Source: JACKFB01 sp041389525 (lineage in GTDB: Bacteria > Myxococcota_A > UBA9042 > PHBI01 > JACKFB01). Taken from it: DNA of 64,000 nucleotides. The translations under genes and the position numbers were made by a program. Positions 26,569 through 33,494 of this stretch are shown one piece after another. Each line of letters starts with the position of its first letter. The stretch's first letter is position 1. The stretch lies in NCBI GenBank assembly GCA_041389525.1, contig JAWKRR010000031.1:1-64000 (forward strand). Direction: 5' to 3'. The notes under the pieces are model-generated. The model saw only the letters and a program-made list of their open reading frames with translations, ran no database searches and was not told where the DNA came from.

Positions 26569-26594
26569 TTGACACTATGGGTCCAAACCCATAG
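26569..26594 (+). promoter_or_regulatory. promoter with overlapping palindromic operator for the brnT operon
   Basis: TTGACA at 26569-26574 matches the -35 consensus exactly. It is followed immediately by a perfect 8-bp inverted repeat, CTATGGGT-CCAA-ACCCATAG (26575-26594), covering the spacer and the expected -10 position, ten bases before the brnT ATG at 26604. This is a natural site for autoregulation by the antitoxin; the -10 hexamer itself is weak. Confidence 0.65.
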
Positions 26595-26603
26595 CCTCTG
26601 ACC

Positions 26604-26894
26604 ATGGCTGACGTGGTCGATGGCGACTTCGAGTGGGATGAGGACAAGGACTCGGCCAATCTCCGTAAGCATGGCGTGTCGTTCGCCGAGGCCGCTACGG
26701 TGTTCGCGGACCCTTTCTCGATCTACCTCGATGATGGCTCCGGAATCGGCAGGGTCGTGGTCATCGGTGCGTCTCTGCGCCAGCGCGTGCTCTACGTCGT
26801 AAACGTAGAGCGCGGTCGACGCGACCGAATCATCAGCGCGCGTCAGGCGACTCGGGCTGAACGCGACGTGTACGAAATGGGAGGTGCGACATGA
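26604..26894 (+). CDS. brnT: BrnT-family ribonuclease toxin
   Basis: A 96-aa protein with the BrnT (DUF497) pattern FEWDEDKDSANLRKHGVSF, then AATVFADPFSIYLDD and the C-terminal RDRIISARQATRAERDVY, including the SAR-type conserved motif. BrnT is a RelE-fold ribonuclease toxin acting in the cytoplasm. It overlaps the downstream helix-turn-helix gene by four bases (ATGA). BrnT is normally paired with a BrnA ribbon-helix-helix antitoxin, whereas here the partner is XRE-like. Length is usual for the family. The promoter carries a palindrome that could make the pair self-regulated. Confidence 0.88.
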   Translation: MADVVDGDFEWDEDKDSANLRKHGVSFAEAATVFADPFSIYLDDGSGIGRVVVIGASLRQRVLYVVNVERGRRDRIISARQATRAERDVYEMGGAT

Positions 26895-27211
26895 GCCGAA
26901 GCGCGCAGAGCAAGCAGGCGGCAGGGGCCGAACCCGTACGAGTGCTGGGCCGCGGACTGGGAGCCAAGCGCGGCGTGCATCTGACGCTACGCACCATCCG
27001 GGACGCCGTCGGCAAGACCCAGGTCGACGTCGCACGCGAGTCGGGAATCGACCAAGCGGACGTCTCCCGCCTTGAGTCGCGCCAAAGCCTGGACGACTGC
27101 CACGTGGCGACCCTACGGCGCTACGTCGAAGCCCTCGGCGGTGAGCTAGAGCTCGTCGCCCGCTTCGGCGACTCGCGCATCGCTGTGGTCGGAGTCCCGG
27201 AGGTCGACTGA
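26891..27211 (+). CDS. XRE-family helix-turn-helix protein, probable antitoxin for BrnT
   Basis: A 106-aa protein with an XRE-type helix-turn-helix at about residues 35-85: LRTIRDAVGKTQVDVARESG, then IDQADVSRLESR and ATLRRYVEALGGELELVARF. The strand after the helix-turn-helix (GELELVARFGD) is common in antitoxins of HigA/RelB-adjacent type. The ATG overlaps the brnT stop by four bases, so the two are co-translated. It is inferred to neutralise BrnT and to repress the operon through the palindrome at 26575. The first 30 residues are basic and unstructured. Confidence 0.82.
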   Translation: MSRSAQSKQAAGAEPVRVLGRGLGAKRGVHLTLRTIRDAVGKTQVDVARESGIDQADVSRLESRQSLDDCHVATLRRYVEALGGELELVARFGDSRIAVVGVPEVD

Positions 27212-27501
27212 CGTGCCATGGGGAACCGCCACGGGTCGGTCGTGTCCCAGGTGGCGTTTCAGGCCGCCAGCGCTACCGTGGGCGTCCGACTGGAAGTTGA
27301 AGCCGGGGCATAGGCGTCCGCTCGACCGCGCATTAGCCGTGACAGAATCGCTCGCGGGTTGCATGAGGCCTGAGCGGTAATTTCAAGCGGTGACACGCCC
27401 TCTTGCCTGCCGTCGCGAACTCAGCCCCGGCTTGCGGAAAGTACGCAGCAGTCCTTCCGGGTCGGACATCGTATCCAAGGCGCCACGCGGCGGCCCGACG
27501 C

Positions 27502-28134
27502 TCACGACGGAGCGAAAAGCGCCTCCATCATCTTCACTGCATCGCGCACCGCGCTCTCCATGAGGAACGCGTCCTCCTGCACCGAGGCGAACTCGAAGGG
27601 GACGCTGAATCGCAACAACTCGCTGCTGGGACGCACGTTCTGGTCCACGACACTGACCGGCCGGTCCTCGTGCGCCGCCACGAGGGCTCGTATTCGCCGC
27701 GCGAAAGTCGCGGGGCCCATTTCTCGAATGGCGTCCTTCGTGGTTGCGATGTTTCCCAGGCTGCAGAGCACCTGCAGGCGATCGCTATCTCCGGTGTCAT
27801 CCCGTGCGTCCTGGAGCCGGATCCACATGTTGGCCTCGAGGGAGTTTGCCGCAAAGTACTCCGAAGGGACGCTAGGCCGGGTGAGATCGAGGAACTGACG
27901 CTCCCAGAACCTTCGATCCTGCGCCGCCGGCCACACCACCATGGTCCATCGAGAGGGCCCGGGCCAAGCGCTCGTCTCAAGTCGCTGTCGGACGTACTCA
28001 AGAATCGACGCCACGTAGGTGAACCCCTCCGTCCGCGCCGTTTCCATCGCACGCCGGTGGGACAGGTACGCACGCGCCGCGTCCGTCACCCTCTCCGCAC
28101 GCGAGAGGATCGAGGTCATGCAATCGTCCGCCAT
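27502..28134 (-). CDS. unknown partner protein of the PD-(D/E)XK nuclease
   Basis: A 210-aa protein of unrecognised family. It is mostly helical by eye, with aromatic-rich central motifs (TMVVWPAAQDRRFWERQFLD, then EANMWIRLQDARDD) and no signal peptide or membrane segment. The ATG at 28134 has GGAGG seven bases upstream and overlaps the nuclease gene by 19 bases; a second ATG at 28119 overlaps the nuclease stop as ATGA. Either way translation is coupled, so the protein probably works with the nuclease as inhibitor, specificity factor or second subunit. Codon use matches the neighbours. Confidence 0.75.
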   Translation of the reverse strand: MADDCMTSILSRAERVTDAARAYLSHRRAMETARTEGFTYVASILEYVRQRLETSAWPGPSRWTMVVWPAAQDRRFWERQFLDLTRPSVPSEYFAANSLEANMWIRLQDARDDTGDSDRLQVLCSLGNIATTKDAIREMGPATFARRIRALVAAHEDRPVSVVDQNVRPSSELLRFSVPFEFASVQEDAFLMESAVRDAVKMMEALFAPS

Positions 28135-29144
28135 CGGGAAGCCTCCAGTAGCACGTCGCAGAGGAGCGAACACTCGTTCGCGAGCTTGACTAGCCGAATC
28201 GCACTTCCGCCGCGATCGAGTGTCGGGTCTTCCTGAAACACGATCCGCATTGAGTGCATGATCTCTCGCCACGCCCCCATCTCGGGACCATTTAGATCGA
28301 CGAGGAGGGCCAAGAGCGAGTATCGGGCCGCGACGCCCTTCACGCGGTCGCGCGCTTGCCACAGCGCATCGGCTAGTTCTCGGTGGCTGCGGCCCTTCCA
28401 ATCATCGCTGCCGCCATCTCGGCCCCCAGGCGTGAGATAGACGAGATGAGCCCTTGGCGACGGCATCCCCCCGAACCACGCATGGAACTGACTCTCAAGC
28501 ACGCCCGACCGGATCCGACCCTCATAATTCTTGAGTTGGTCACCAAGGCATGTTCCGCAGCTCCAGTTCGACTTTCCGGAGCGAACCTTCTGCTCGACGA
28601 CGAGAATGGCGCGCGGACTCATCACCACGAGATCCACGACGCCGGAATGGTCACAATCGGGACAGTCGGCTCCGAGCGCGACCTCCGCTCGGACGTGCAC
28701 GTCTTCGTCGGGCGAGTGTTCGCAACCCGTCCAGGCGTCAAGCAGGATCTGCCCCATGATTTGTCCCAGGCCGTGTTCCTGCGCGGGATCGAGGACATGC
28801 TTCAGATACTGCGTCCATCCCACCTCGCTCGCGGCCACTCCGGCTGCGGTGAGCACGGGAATGGGGAGCCCCTGCGAAAGGCCGAACTCAAGAGCTTGGC
28901 CGTGCGCGTCACACCAGCGCCGCGCGGTCTCTGACGCCAACGCCGCGATGTGCTCAAGCACGGCCTCGGTCGAGGCGTCGCGCTGGGGCGGAACGAGGGT
29001 CGCAATTCGCCGGACGAGTTCGGCTCGAACCGAATTTCGCCCACTTCGGGTCGCCCCCACCAGCTGATCAATGCTCGCAACGTGCCGGCCGTCGACGACG
29101 GCGGCGGACGGGTCGTCCAGAGCAGCAGCGCGAGTGGCGATCAT
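28116..29144 (-). CDS. PD-(D/E)XK superfamily nuclease
   Basis: A 342-aa protein with a PD-(D/E)XK nuclease core. Expected acidic/basic residues are Glu107 in ASEVGWTQYLKHVLDP, Asp171 in SGVVDLVVMS, and Glu184-Gln-Lys186 in ILVVEQKVRSG. HGLGQIMGQILLDAW between them fits the PDDEXK_4-type families. CPDC at 161-164 and CGTC after the core could bind zinc. It presumably cuts DNA or RNA in the cytoplasm. ATG 29144 has GAGG nine bases upstream; a longer frame to 29309 shows no homology-like sequence. It forms an overlapping pair with the downstream 210-aa gene and sits between toxin-antitoxin modules, suggesting defence or selfish maintenance. Confidence 0.8.
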   Translation of the reverse strand: MIATRAAALDDPSAAVVDGRHVASIDQLVGATRSGRNSVRAELVRRIATLVPPQRDASTEAVLEHIAALASETARRWCDAHGQALEFGLSQGLPIPVLTAAGVAASEVGWTQYLKHVLDPAQEHGLGQIMGQILLDAWTGCEHSPDEDVHVRAEVALGADCPDCDHSGVVDLVVMSPRAILVVEQKVRSGKSNWSCGTCLGDQLKNYEGRIRSGVLESQFHAWFGGMPSPRAHLVYLTPGGRDGGSDDWKGRSHRELADALWQARDRVKGVAARYSLLALLVDLNGPEMGAWREIMHSMRIVFQEDPTLDRGGSAIRLVKLANECSLLCDVLLEASRWRTIA

Positions 29145-29488
29145 GCGGCGTCGCCTCAAGGTGGCCGGCAGGGGGAGGAGCCGGCACCGCCAAGAATGTA
29201 TGCTCCCCGCGTGGAGGGGAGCAAGACTCACTGGCGAGATCGCCGGAGCGATCGCAACCGTCCCAGCCCCTGGATTCGTTCGATTCTTGTCCGCCCCACC
29301 TTGGCTCACGCTCCGCCGTGGTCACACCGGTCGTACGCCGACGCTCAGCGTTTATCGAGAACCGGACGAGGGAACTCACGCCGCGCCGTTCGGCTCGCAC
29401 GGGCTGGCGTCTAGCCCATCGCGGACCAGACGCGACACTGAAGTCTAAGCGCGAGCCCCGTGCTGCCGCGCCGTCGCGGGACGAGCGG
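29145..29488. other. gene-free stretch upstream of the nuclease operon
   Basis: These 344 bases lie between the nuclease start (29144) and the mazF-like stop (29489). They hold the palindrome and possible promoter described at 29190-29228. Open frames crossing the rest have no recognisable product or good ribosome-binding site. Confidence 0.5.
29190..29228 (-). promoter_or_regulatory. possible promoter with palindromic operator for the nuclease pair
   Basis: A perfect 7-bp inverted repeat, GCTCCCC-GCGTGGA-GGGGAGC (29202-29222), lies about 60 bases upstream of the nuclease ATG. Read leftwards it is flanked by TTGCTC and, 18 bases later, TACATT, which are partial matches to -35 and -10 hexamers. 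A repressor bound there would block the promoter. It could instead be a terminator for the upstream toxin gene, though no T-run follows. Confidence 0.4.
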
Positions 29489-29845
29489 CTAGGACCGCGG
29501 GCCCAGACCGAGGACCCGCTGCAGGCCTTCGTCGACCGCGAGCAGCTCATGGCGGTCGAGCCGGCCCGCGCGCTCGGTGAGGAAGCTGCGGTCGAGGGTC
29601 AGAAGCTGCGAGACGTTCACGACCGACTTCTTTTCCAGCCCGCTCAGGCGCGAGGAGACGACGACGTTACCCGGCGCGCCGCCGAGGTGGAGATTGCTGG
29701 TGAGGGCCGCCACGACGACGGTGGAGATCAGGCTACGGTTGAAGGCGTCGACCTGGATGATCACCAGAGGCCTCCGGTAGCCCGGCTCCGAGCCCGCGGG
29801 CTCGGGAAGCGACGCCCACCAGATCTCGCCCCGCCGAATCACCAC
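29489..29845 (-). CDS. mazF: MazF/PemK-family endoribonuclease toxin
   Basis: A 118-aa toxin of the MazF/PemK fold. The N-terminal RRGEIWWASLPEPAGSEPGY is followed by RRPLVIIQVDAFN, the conserved Arg/Pro strand of the active site. STVVVAALTSN and NVVVSSRLSGLEKKSVVNVSQ are the other family strands. It should cleave mRNA in the cytoplasm. The GTG at 29845 overlaps the antitoxin stop by seven bases; a second GTG three bases later would give a GTGA overlap. Full length for the family, with no missing motif seen. Confidence 0.92.
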   Translation of the reverse strand: MVIRRGEIWWASLPEPAGSEPGYRRPLVIIQVDAFNRSLISTVVVAALTSNLHLGGAPGNVVVSSRLSGLEKKSVVNVSQLLTLDRSFLTERAGRLDRHELLAVDEGLQRVLGLGPRS

Positions 29846-30075
29846 TTCTCGCCGGGCAACGACGCGAACTGCATCCGCGAGAGCCCGGGGTCCACGCCTG
29901 ACGGCTCCGTCGCGTAGATTTGGTTCAGCGCCTCCGTCAGGCTCTCATCATCGTAGTCCTCGAGGAGTCGCTCCATCGCGCGCTGAAAGAGCACGCTGCG
30001 GGAGACTCCGAGACGAGACGCCAGCGCTTCGGCAGCCTCAAAGAGCGGGTCGGGCAACGAGATCGCGGTCTTCAT
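29839..30075 (-). CDS. ribbon-helix-helix antitoxin for the MazF-like toxin
   Basis: A 78-aa CopG/MazE-type ribbon-helix-helix protein. The N-terminal strand KTAISLPDPLFEAAEALASR and helix LGVSRSVLFQRAMERLLEDY form the DNA-binding dimer. The acidic C-terminal tail (from DDESLTEAL) should wrap the toxin. It is encoded first and overlaps the toxin, the usual order. It is likely to autoregulate through the inverted repeat just upstream at 30083-30104. Confidence 0.88.
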   Translation of the reverse strand: MKTAISLPDPLFEAAEALASRLGVSRSVLFQRAMERLLEDYDDESLTEALNQIYATEPSGVDPGLSRMQFASLPGEKW

Positions 30076-30082
30076 GACTCCA

Positions 30083-30110
30083 GGGTATGACTGCGGTTAT
30101 ACCCAGTCAA
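30083..30110 (-). promoter_or_regulatory. promoter/operator of the mazEF-like operon
   Basis: Read leftwards, TTGACT (30110-30105) is followed by a 17-base spacer and TACCCT (30087-30082), a plausible -35/-10 pair just upstream of the antitoxin ATG at 30075. The same bases contain inverted repeats GGGTAT...ATACCC (30083-30088 and 30099-30104) and GACTG...CAGTC, suitable operators for a ribbon-helix-helix repressor. The leader would be almost absent. Confidence 0.55.
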
Positions 30111-30156
30111 GCCTGAGCAGGTCGGCACACCCGGTTGAGGCGGTCGCGAGCGCCCA

Positions 30157-30789
30157 TCAGCGCTTCGACCGCAGCGCGCCGAGCAAGAAGTCCGCGGTGC
30201 GGCGAAACGCGAGCTCCGCCGACGGCGCGGCGTAGGCGTTGGGGCAGGACGGCTCGGCGAACCAGTGGTCGGTGCCTGCGTAGTCGAACGAGGTGTACGG
30301 CCTTCCGGCGCGAGCGATGGCGGCCTCCATGCTGCGGCGGGCGCTCTGGCGGACCCAGGGGTCTCGCTCGGCGAAGTGTGCCAGGTAGCTCGACCGACTC
30401 CGCGCGAAGCTCCCGCCGCGGGCGGCGTAGAACAGGGCGGTCGCGGCGATCCCGTACTCCGGGCGCTGGGAGAGCCAGACGGCCCAGTGGCCGCCCATGG
30501 AGAACCCGACCACGCCCACGCGGGCGCCGGGGGCCGCAGCGCCGCGCAGGGTGTCGAGGTCGCGTCCCAGCTCTCGGTACATGGGGGTGGTCCGGCGTCT
30601 CGCGCGGAGACGGCGCGCGGCTCCCTCCGTCGTGGCGACCTCGCCCGAGAAGAGGTCGCTGAGCCCGACCACGAACCCCTCGCGCTGGAGCCGGCGTCCG
30701 AAGGCGCGAAACGAATCGGTCAGGCCCCACCAGGAGTGGACCACGAGCACGGCCCCGCCGTCGGGAGGCGTCGGCTGCAGTAGCTCCAC
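30157..30789 (-). CDS. dienelactone hydrolase-family alpha/beta hydrolase
   Basis: A 210-aa cytoplasmic alpha/beta hydrolase of the dienelactone hydrolase family. It has the oxyanion-strand motif AVLVVHSWWGLTDSFRAFGR, the nucleophile elbow GFSMGG with Ser97, an Asp at about 143 (AERDPWV) and a His at about 175 (GTDHWF). The classical enzyme uses Cys as nucleophile; here it is Ser, as in many family members of unknown substrate. The GTG at 30789 follows AGGAGG by five bases. It is followed downstream only by the toxin operon, and it lies 96 bases after the macro-domain gene in the same direction, so the two may be cotranscribed. Confidence 0.87.
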   Translation of the reverse strand: MELLQPTPPDGGAVLVVHSWWGLTDSFRAFGRRLQREGFVVGLSDLFSGEVATTEGAARRLRARRRTTPMYRELGRDLDTLRGAAAPGARVGVVGFSMGGHWAVWLSQRPEYGIAATALFYAARGGSFARSRSSYLAHFAERDPWVRQSARRSMEAAIARAGRPYTSFDYAGTDHWFAEPSCPNAYAAPSAELAFRRTADFLLGALRSKR

Positions 30790-30885
30790 GGCACCCTCCT
30801 GGGTCCAGCAGCGGTGCGCGCCGCCGGGATCCAGCGGCTCGGGTGCGGCCTGGCCGCGGCATCCCGGCGGCGCCGAGGAGGGGAC

Positions 30886-31386
30886 TCAGCCGGCTTCCTC
30901 GGCCTTCACGTTCGCGTGGTAGGTCGTGTAGACGTAGACGGGGATCTTTAGCGAGCCGAGGAACTCGTGGACCAGGGGGCCGACCTCGTCCCAGTCGAGG
31001 CCGCCGACGCCGGTGGCCAGGCGGGGCAGCGCGACCGAGGCGATCTCGCGCTCCTCGATGAAGGCTCGGAGGGCTTTGAGCGAGTGCTGCACGTTGGAGA
31101 GCGTCGCTTTCTCGGGGCGGGCGCGGGCGTCGTTCACGTCGCCGTCCTGGGTGAGCAGGCTGACCACGCGGCGCGTCCCGTCGGCGCCTTGGCCGGCCCA
31201 GGCCCAGATCTCGCCGGGGCGCGGGTGGGAGGTCTTCACCCAGTGACGGTAGTCCTTCACCATCGACGGAAAGCGCTGGCGCAGCGCGAGCGCGAGGCCG
31301 CTGTCGAAGTGGTCGTTGGGCGCGACCCCGTGGGCGATGAGCTCGGCGCGCGATAGCAGGATGTCGCCAGTGACTTCGTGGATCAT
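30886..31386 (-). CDS. macro-domain protein
   Basis: A 166-aa single macro domain, which binds ADP-ribose or removes it from modified targets. Family motifs are MIHEVTGDILLSRAELIAHG at the N-terminus, the glycine-rich LPRLATGVGGLDWDEV loop that grips the diphosphate, and the final VYVYTTYH strand. The usual NxxxxxxGGGVA stretch is replaced by APNDHFDSGLALALRQRFP, which places it with the shorter Poa1p-like group. ATG 31386 has GAGGG nine bases upstream; the longer frame to 31491 adds no conserved sequence. Its closeness to toxin-antitoxin genes hints at an ADP-ribose signal, but this is only inferred. Confidence 0.87.
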   Translation of the reverse strand: MIHEVTGDILLSRAELIAHGVAPNDHFDSGLALALRQRFPSMVKDYRHWVKTSHPRPGEIWAWAGQGADGTRRVVSLLTQDGDVNDARARPEKATLSNVQHSLKALRAFIEEREIASVALPRLATGVGGLDWDEVGPLVHEFLGSLKIPVYVYTTYHANVKAEEAG

Positions 31387-31576
31387 GGGTATTTGCCCTC
31401 GTCTGGAGTGATGCTCCGGGGCCGGCCGGACCGGGGGAGCGCGCCTCGAGAGAGCAATATCCCTGCCAGACTCGCGGACGCTGCGGTTCAAGGGCTGGGG
31501 GCCGCTTTGGCGAGTCTGGGGCCGGCGATGAGTGTGGCAATTGGCACACCGATTGGGCCGGAGGGCACTTGGCGGG

Positions 31577-33193
31577 CTAACGAGCGGGCGCTGGGTTGAA
31601 GCGGGCGGCGGCGGCGCGGACGCGGTCGCAGTCCAGCACGGGCTTCGAGGTCGGGTTGCGGTAGGGCGACGCGCAGGTGCCGAGCACGGAGGCGAGATAT
31701 CGCCAGAAGATGCCTGCGGATTCGGGGGTGAAGGCGTAATTGCCGTCGGGGGTCTCGGGGTCGAAGACGCGGTAGTGGGGCGCCATCGCCGGGGTGAGGA
31801 AGCCGGCGTGGGCGTCGGCGATGCGGGCGTGCAGGAAGCGCACGTCGCGCCAGGTGAGGGGGGCGCCGGCCGCGGCGCTCATGAGGAGCAGCTCGGCGAC
31901 GTCCTGGTCGTTGGGGGTGGTGACGGGGGTCGGGCCCTCGCGGGCGTCGAGGACCGTGTCGAGGCGCCAGGCGAGCCCGGCCTGGAGCCGGCGGGCCAGG
32001 GCTGGCAGTCCGCGGCGCTCGGCCAGGGCGGCGGCGGCTTCGTGGTGGCTGCGCAGGATCTGCCCGACGTCGTTCTTGAAGCCGGGGGCCTCGTCGATGT
32101 CGGTCAGGCCCTGGCCGCAGTCGATGTCGCCGGCGTCGCCGCGCCCGTAGAGGCGAAGCGCCAAGGTCGCCGGGCACTCCACCCCACCGAGGGTCAGGTA
32201 GAAGGCCAGGTCCTGCTTGGGGAAGAACTCCTTCCACTCTGCGTCGACGGTCACGATGCGGAAGCCGTCGTCCTCCACCCGCCGGGCCCAGGCGGCGTAG
32301 AGCGTCTCGACCAGGGCGGCGTCTTCTTTCAGGCCGGCGCTGCCTGCTTCCGCGCAGGTGGGCAGGTAGGCCAGCACCTGCAGCATGTGCCCGATGTCGT
32401 CTTTCGAGCGCTTGTTCTTGATCCAGATGTCGCCCCAGTGAGGGTTGTCGGGGTTGTGGACGTAGCTGGACGGGTCGCCGTCAATGCCGGGTCGGTTGAG
32501 GCTGGTGTCGATGAAGACCGTGCGGCCGCCGTCTTCGGAGACGACAGGCTCCGGGTAGGCCGCCCGACACAGCAGGGCGCTGGCGGTGAGGGCGGGCTGG
32601 CGTTCCATGGCCAGCGCCCAGGACGCCAGCCCGCGGGTGAGCCGCCGCAAGAGCTGGTCCTGCCCGCCCCAGAGCAGCTGCGCGTAGCAGACGCCCTGCA
32701 GAATCGGCGAGGTGCGCATCCCGTTATTGTCCGCGCCGTCGTCGGAGTGCCGGTAAGTGACCTCCCCACCCGACTTCTCGACCTTCACGCCGCTCCACCA
32801 GGTCGCGTACCAGTATCGGCCAGCCGGGTCAGACTCGGGCCAGCCGTGGGCGCGCTCGTCGACGACCTGGAAGTAGCGGGTCTGCTCGAGCAGCTCGAGG
32901 TACTGGTCGGTGACGGCGGCGAGGTCGGCGGCCGAGACCGGCTCGCCACGCTCGGGCCGGGTGAGCGGCGGCTCGGGCGCTGCGTCCGCGTCAGGCTCAG
33001 CGTCAGGCGAGGCGTCGGGCTCAGCGTCGGGCGAGGCGTCCGGCCCCGCGTCGAGCGCCACATCCGGCGAGGCAGCATCCACCTCGCCGGAGGCATCCGC
33101 GACGGCATCCGCCACATTCGAGCGCGAATCTCCACCGCCGCAAGCAGCGAACAAAACCACCAGGAGCACGCCCACAGAAACCGATGGCCGCAC
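31577..33193 (-). CDS. lipoprotein with Asp/Pro/Ala spacer, unknown catalytic or binding domain
   Basis: A 538-aa exported lipoprotein with signal VSVGVLLVVLFAAC. The lipobox Cys is followed by GGG and then a spacer rich in Asp-Ala-Ser-Pro (such as DAGPDASPDAEPDASPDAEP) up to about residue 70. The remaining ~450 residues are a mixed helical domain with many Trp, Tyr and Asp, for example RYWYATWWSGVKVEKSGGEV and PDNPHWGDIWIKNKRSKDD, suggesting a carbohydrate-active or all-helical toroid fold; no family was recognised. The GTG at 33193 has GGAGG eight bases upstream; the frame to 33376 has no signal. Monocistronic by appearance. Confidence 0.75.
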   Translation of the reverse strand: MRPSVSVGVLLVVLFAACGGGDSRSNVADAVADASGEVDAASPDVALDAGPDASPDAEPDASPDAEPDADAAPEPPLTRPERGEPVSAADLAAVTDQYLELLEQTRYFQVVDERAHGWPESDPAGRYWYATWWSGVKVEKSGGEVTYRHSDDGADNNGMRTSPILQGVCYAQLLWGGQDQLLRRLTRGLASWALAMERQPALTASALLCRAAYPEPVVSEDGGRTVFIDTSLNRPGIDGDPSSYVHNPDNPHWGDIWIKNKRSKDDIGHMLQVLAYLPTCAEAGSAGLKEDAALVETLYAAWARRVEDDGFRIVTVDAEWKEFFPKQDLAFYLTLGGVECPATLALRLYGRGDAGDIDCGQGLTDIDEAPGFKNDVGQILRSHHEAAAALAERRGLPALARRLQAGLAWRLDTVLDAREGPTPVTTPNDQDVAELLLMSAAAGAPLTWRDVRFLHARIADAHAGFLTPAMAPHYRVFDPETPDGNYAFTPESAGIFWRYLASVLGTCASPYRNPTSKPVLDCDRVRAAAARFNPAPAR

Positions 33194-33293
33194 GTCGCCA
33201 CCCTCCCCTCGCCGGCCAATCCCGGCCAGCGCGGACGAGCATGACCACCCCCGCCCGCCGGAGCAAGGGCCCCGCAAGCGTGGTCCGCGATGG

Positions 33294-33327
33294 GAGCAAG
33301 TCTCAAGTCTGTCCCCGACCCCTGGCG
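33294..33327 (+). repeat. 34-bp direct repeat, copy 1 (REP-like)
   Basis: An exact 34-base match, beginning GAGCAAGTCTCAAGTCTG, to 50162-50195 in the same orientation. It lies in the ~300-bp gene-free interval 33194-33494 upstream of the 5522-aa gene; the second copy lies just after that gene. The GTCTGTCCCCGACCCC core resembles short REP-type sequences dispersed in other genomes. Nothing else was recognised in the interval apart from the ribosome-binding site at its end. Confidence 0.85.
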
Positions 33328-33494
33328 GCGAGCGGCGGGTGGCGCAGCGCGGGCGCGGTGTGGCAGACTGGGGCATCCACCGTCACCGAGGTCGAGCTGG
33401 CGGCGCCGCATTGCCGGCGCGCACCGTTCTACTGCAGCGCGAAATTGGCCACCGCGGCGCGCGTGCGTGGTGCGGTCCTGCACAGGAGACCACC

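Noticed and set aside
32910..33494. Longer N-terminus for the 5522-aa protein
   Set aside because: It overlaps the lipoprotein gene on the other strand. ATG 33495 has AGGAG and leads directly into a signal-like segment.
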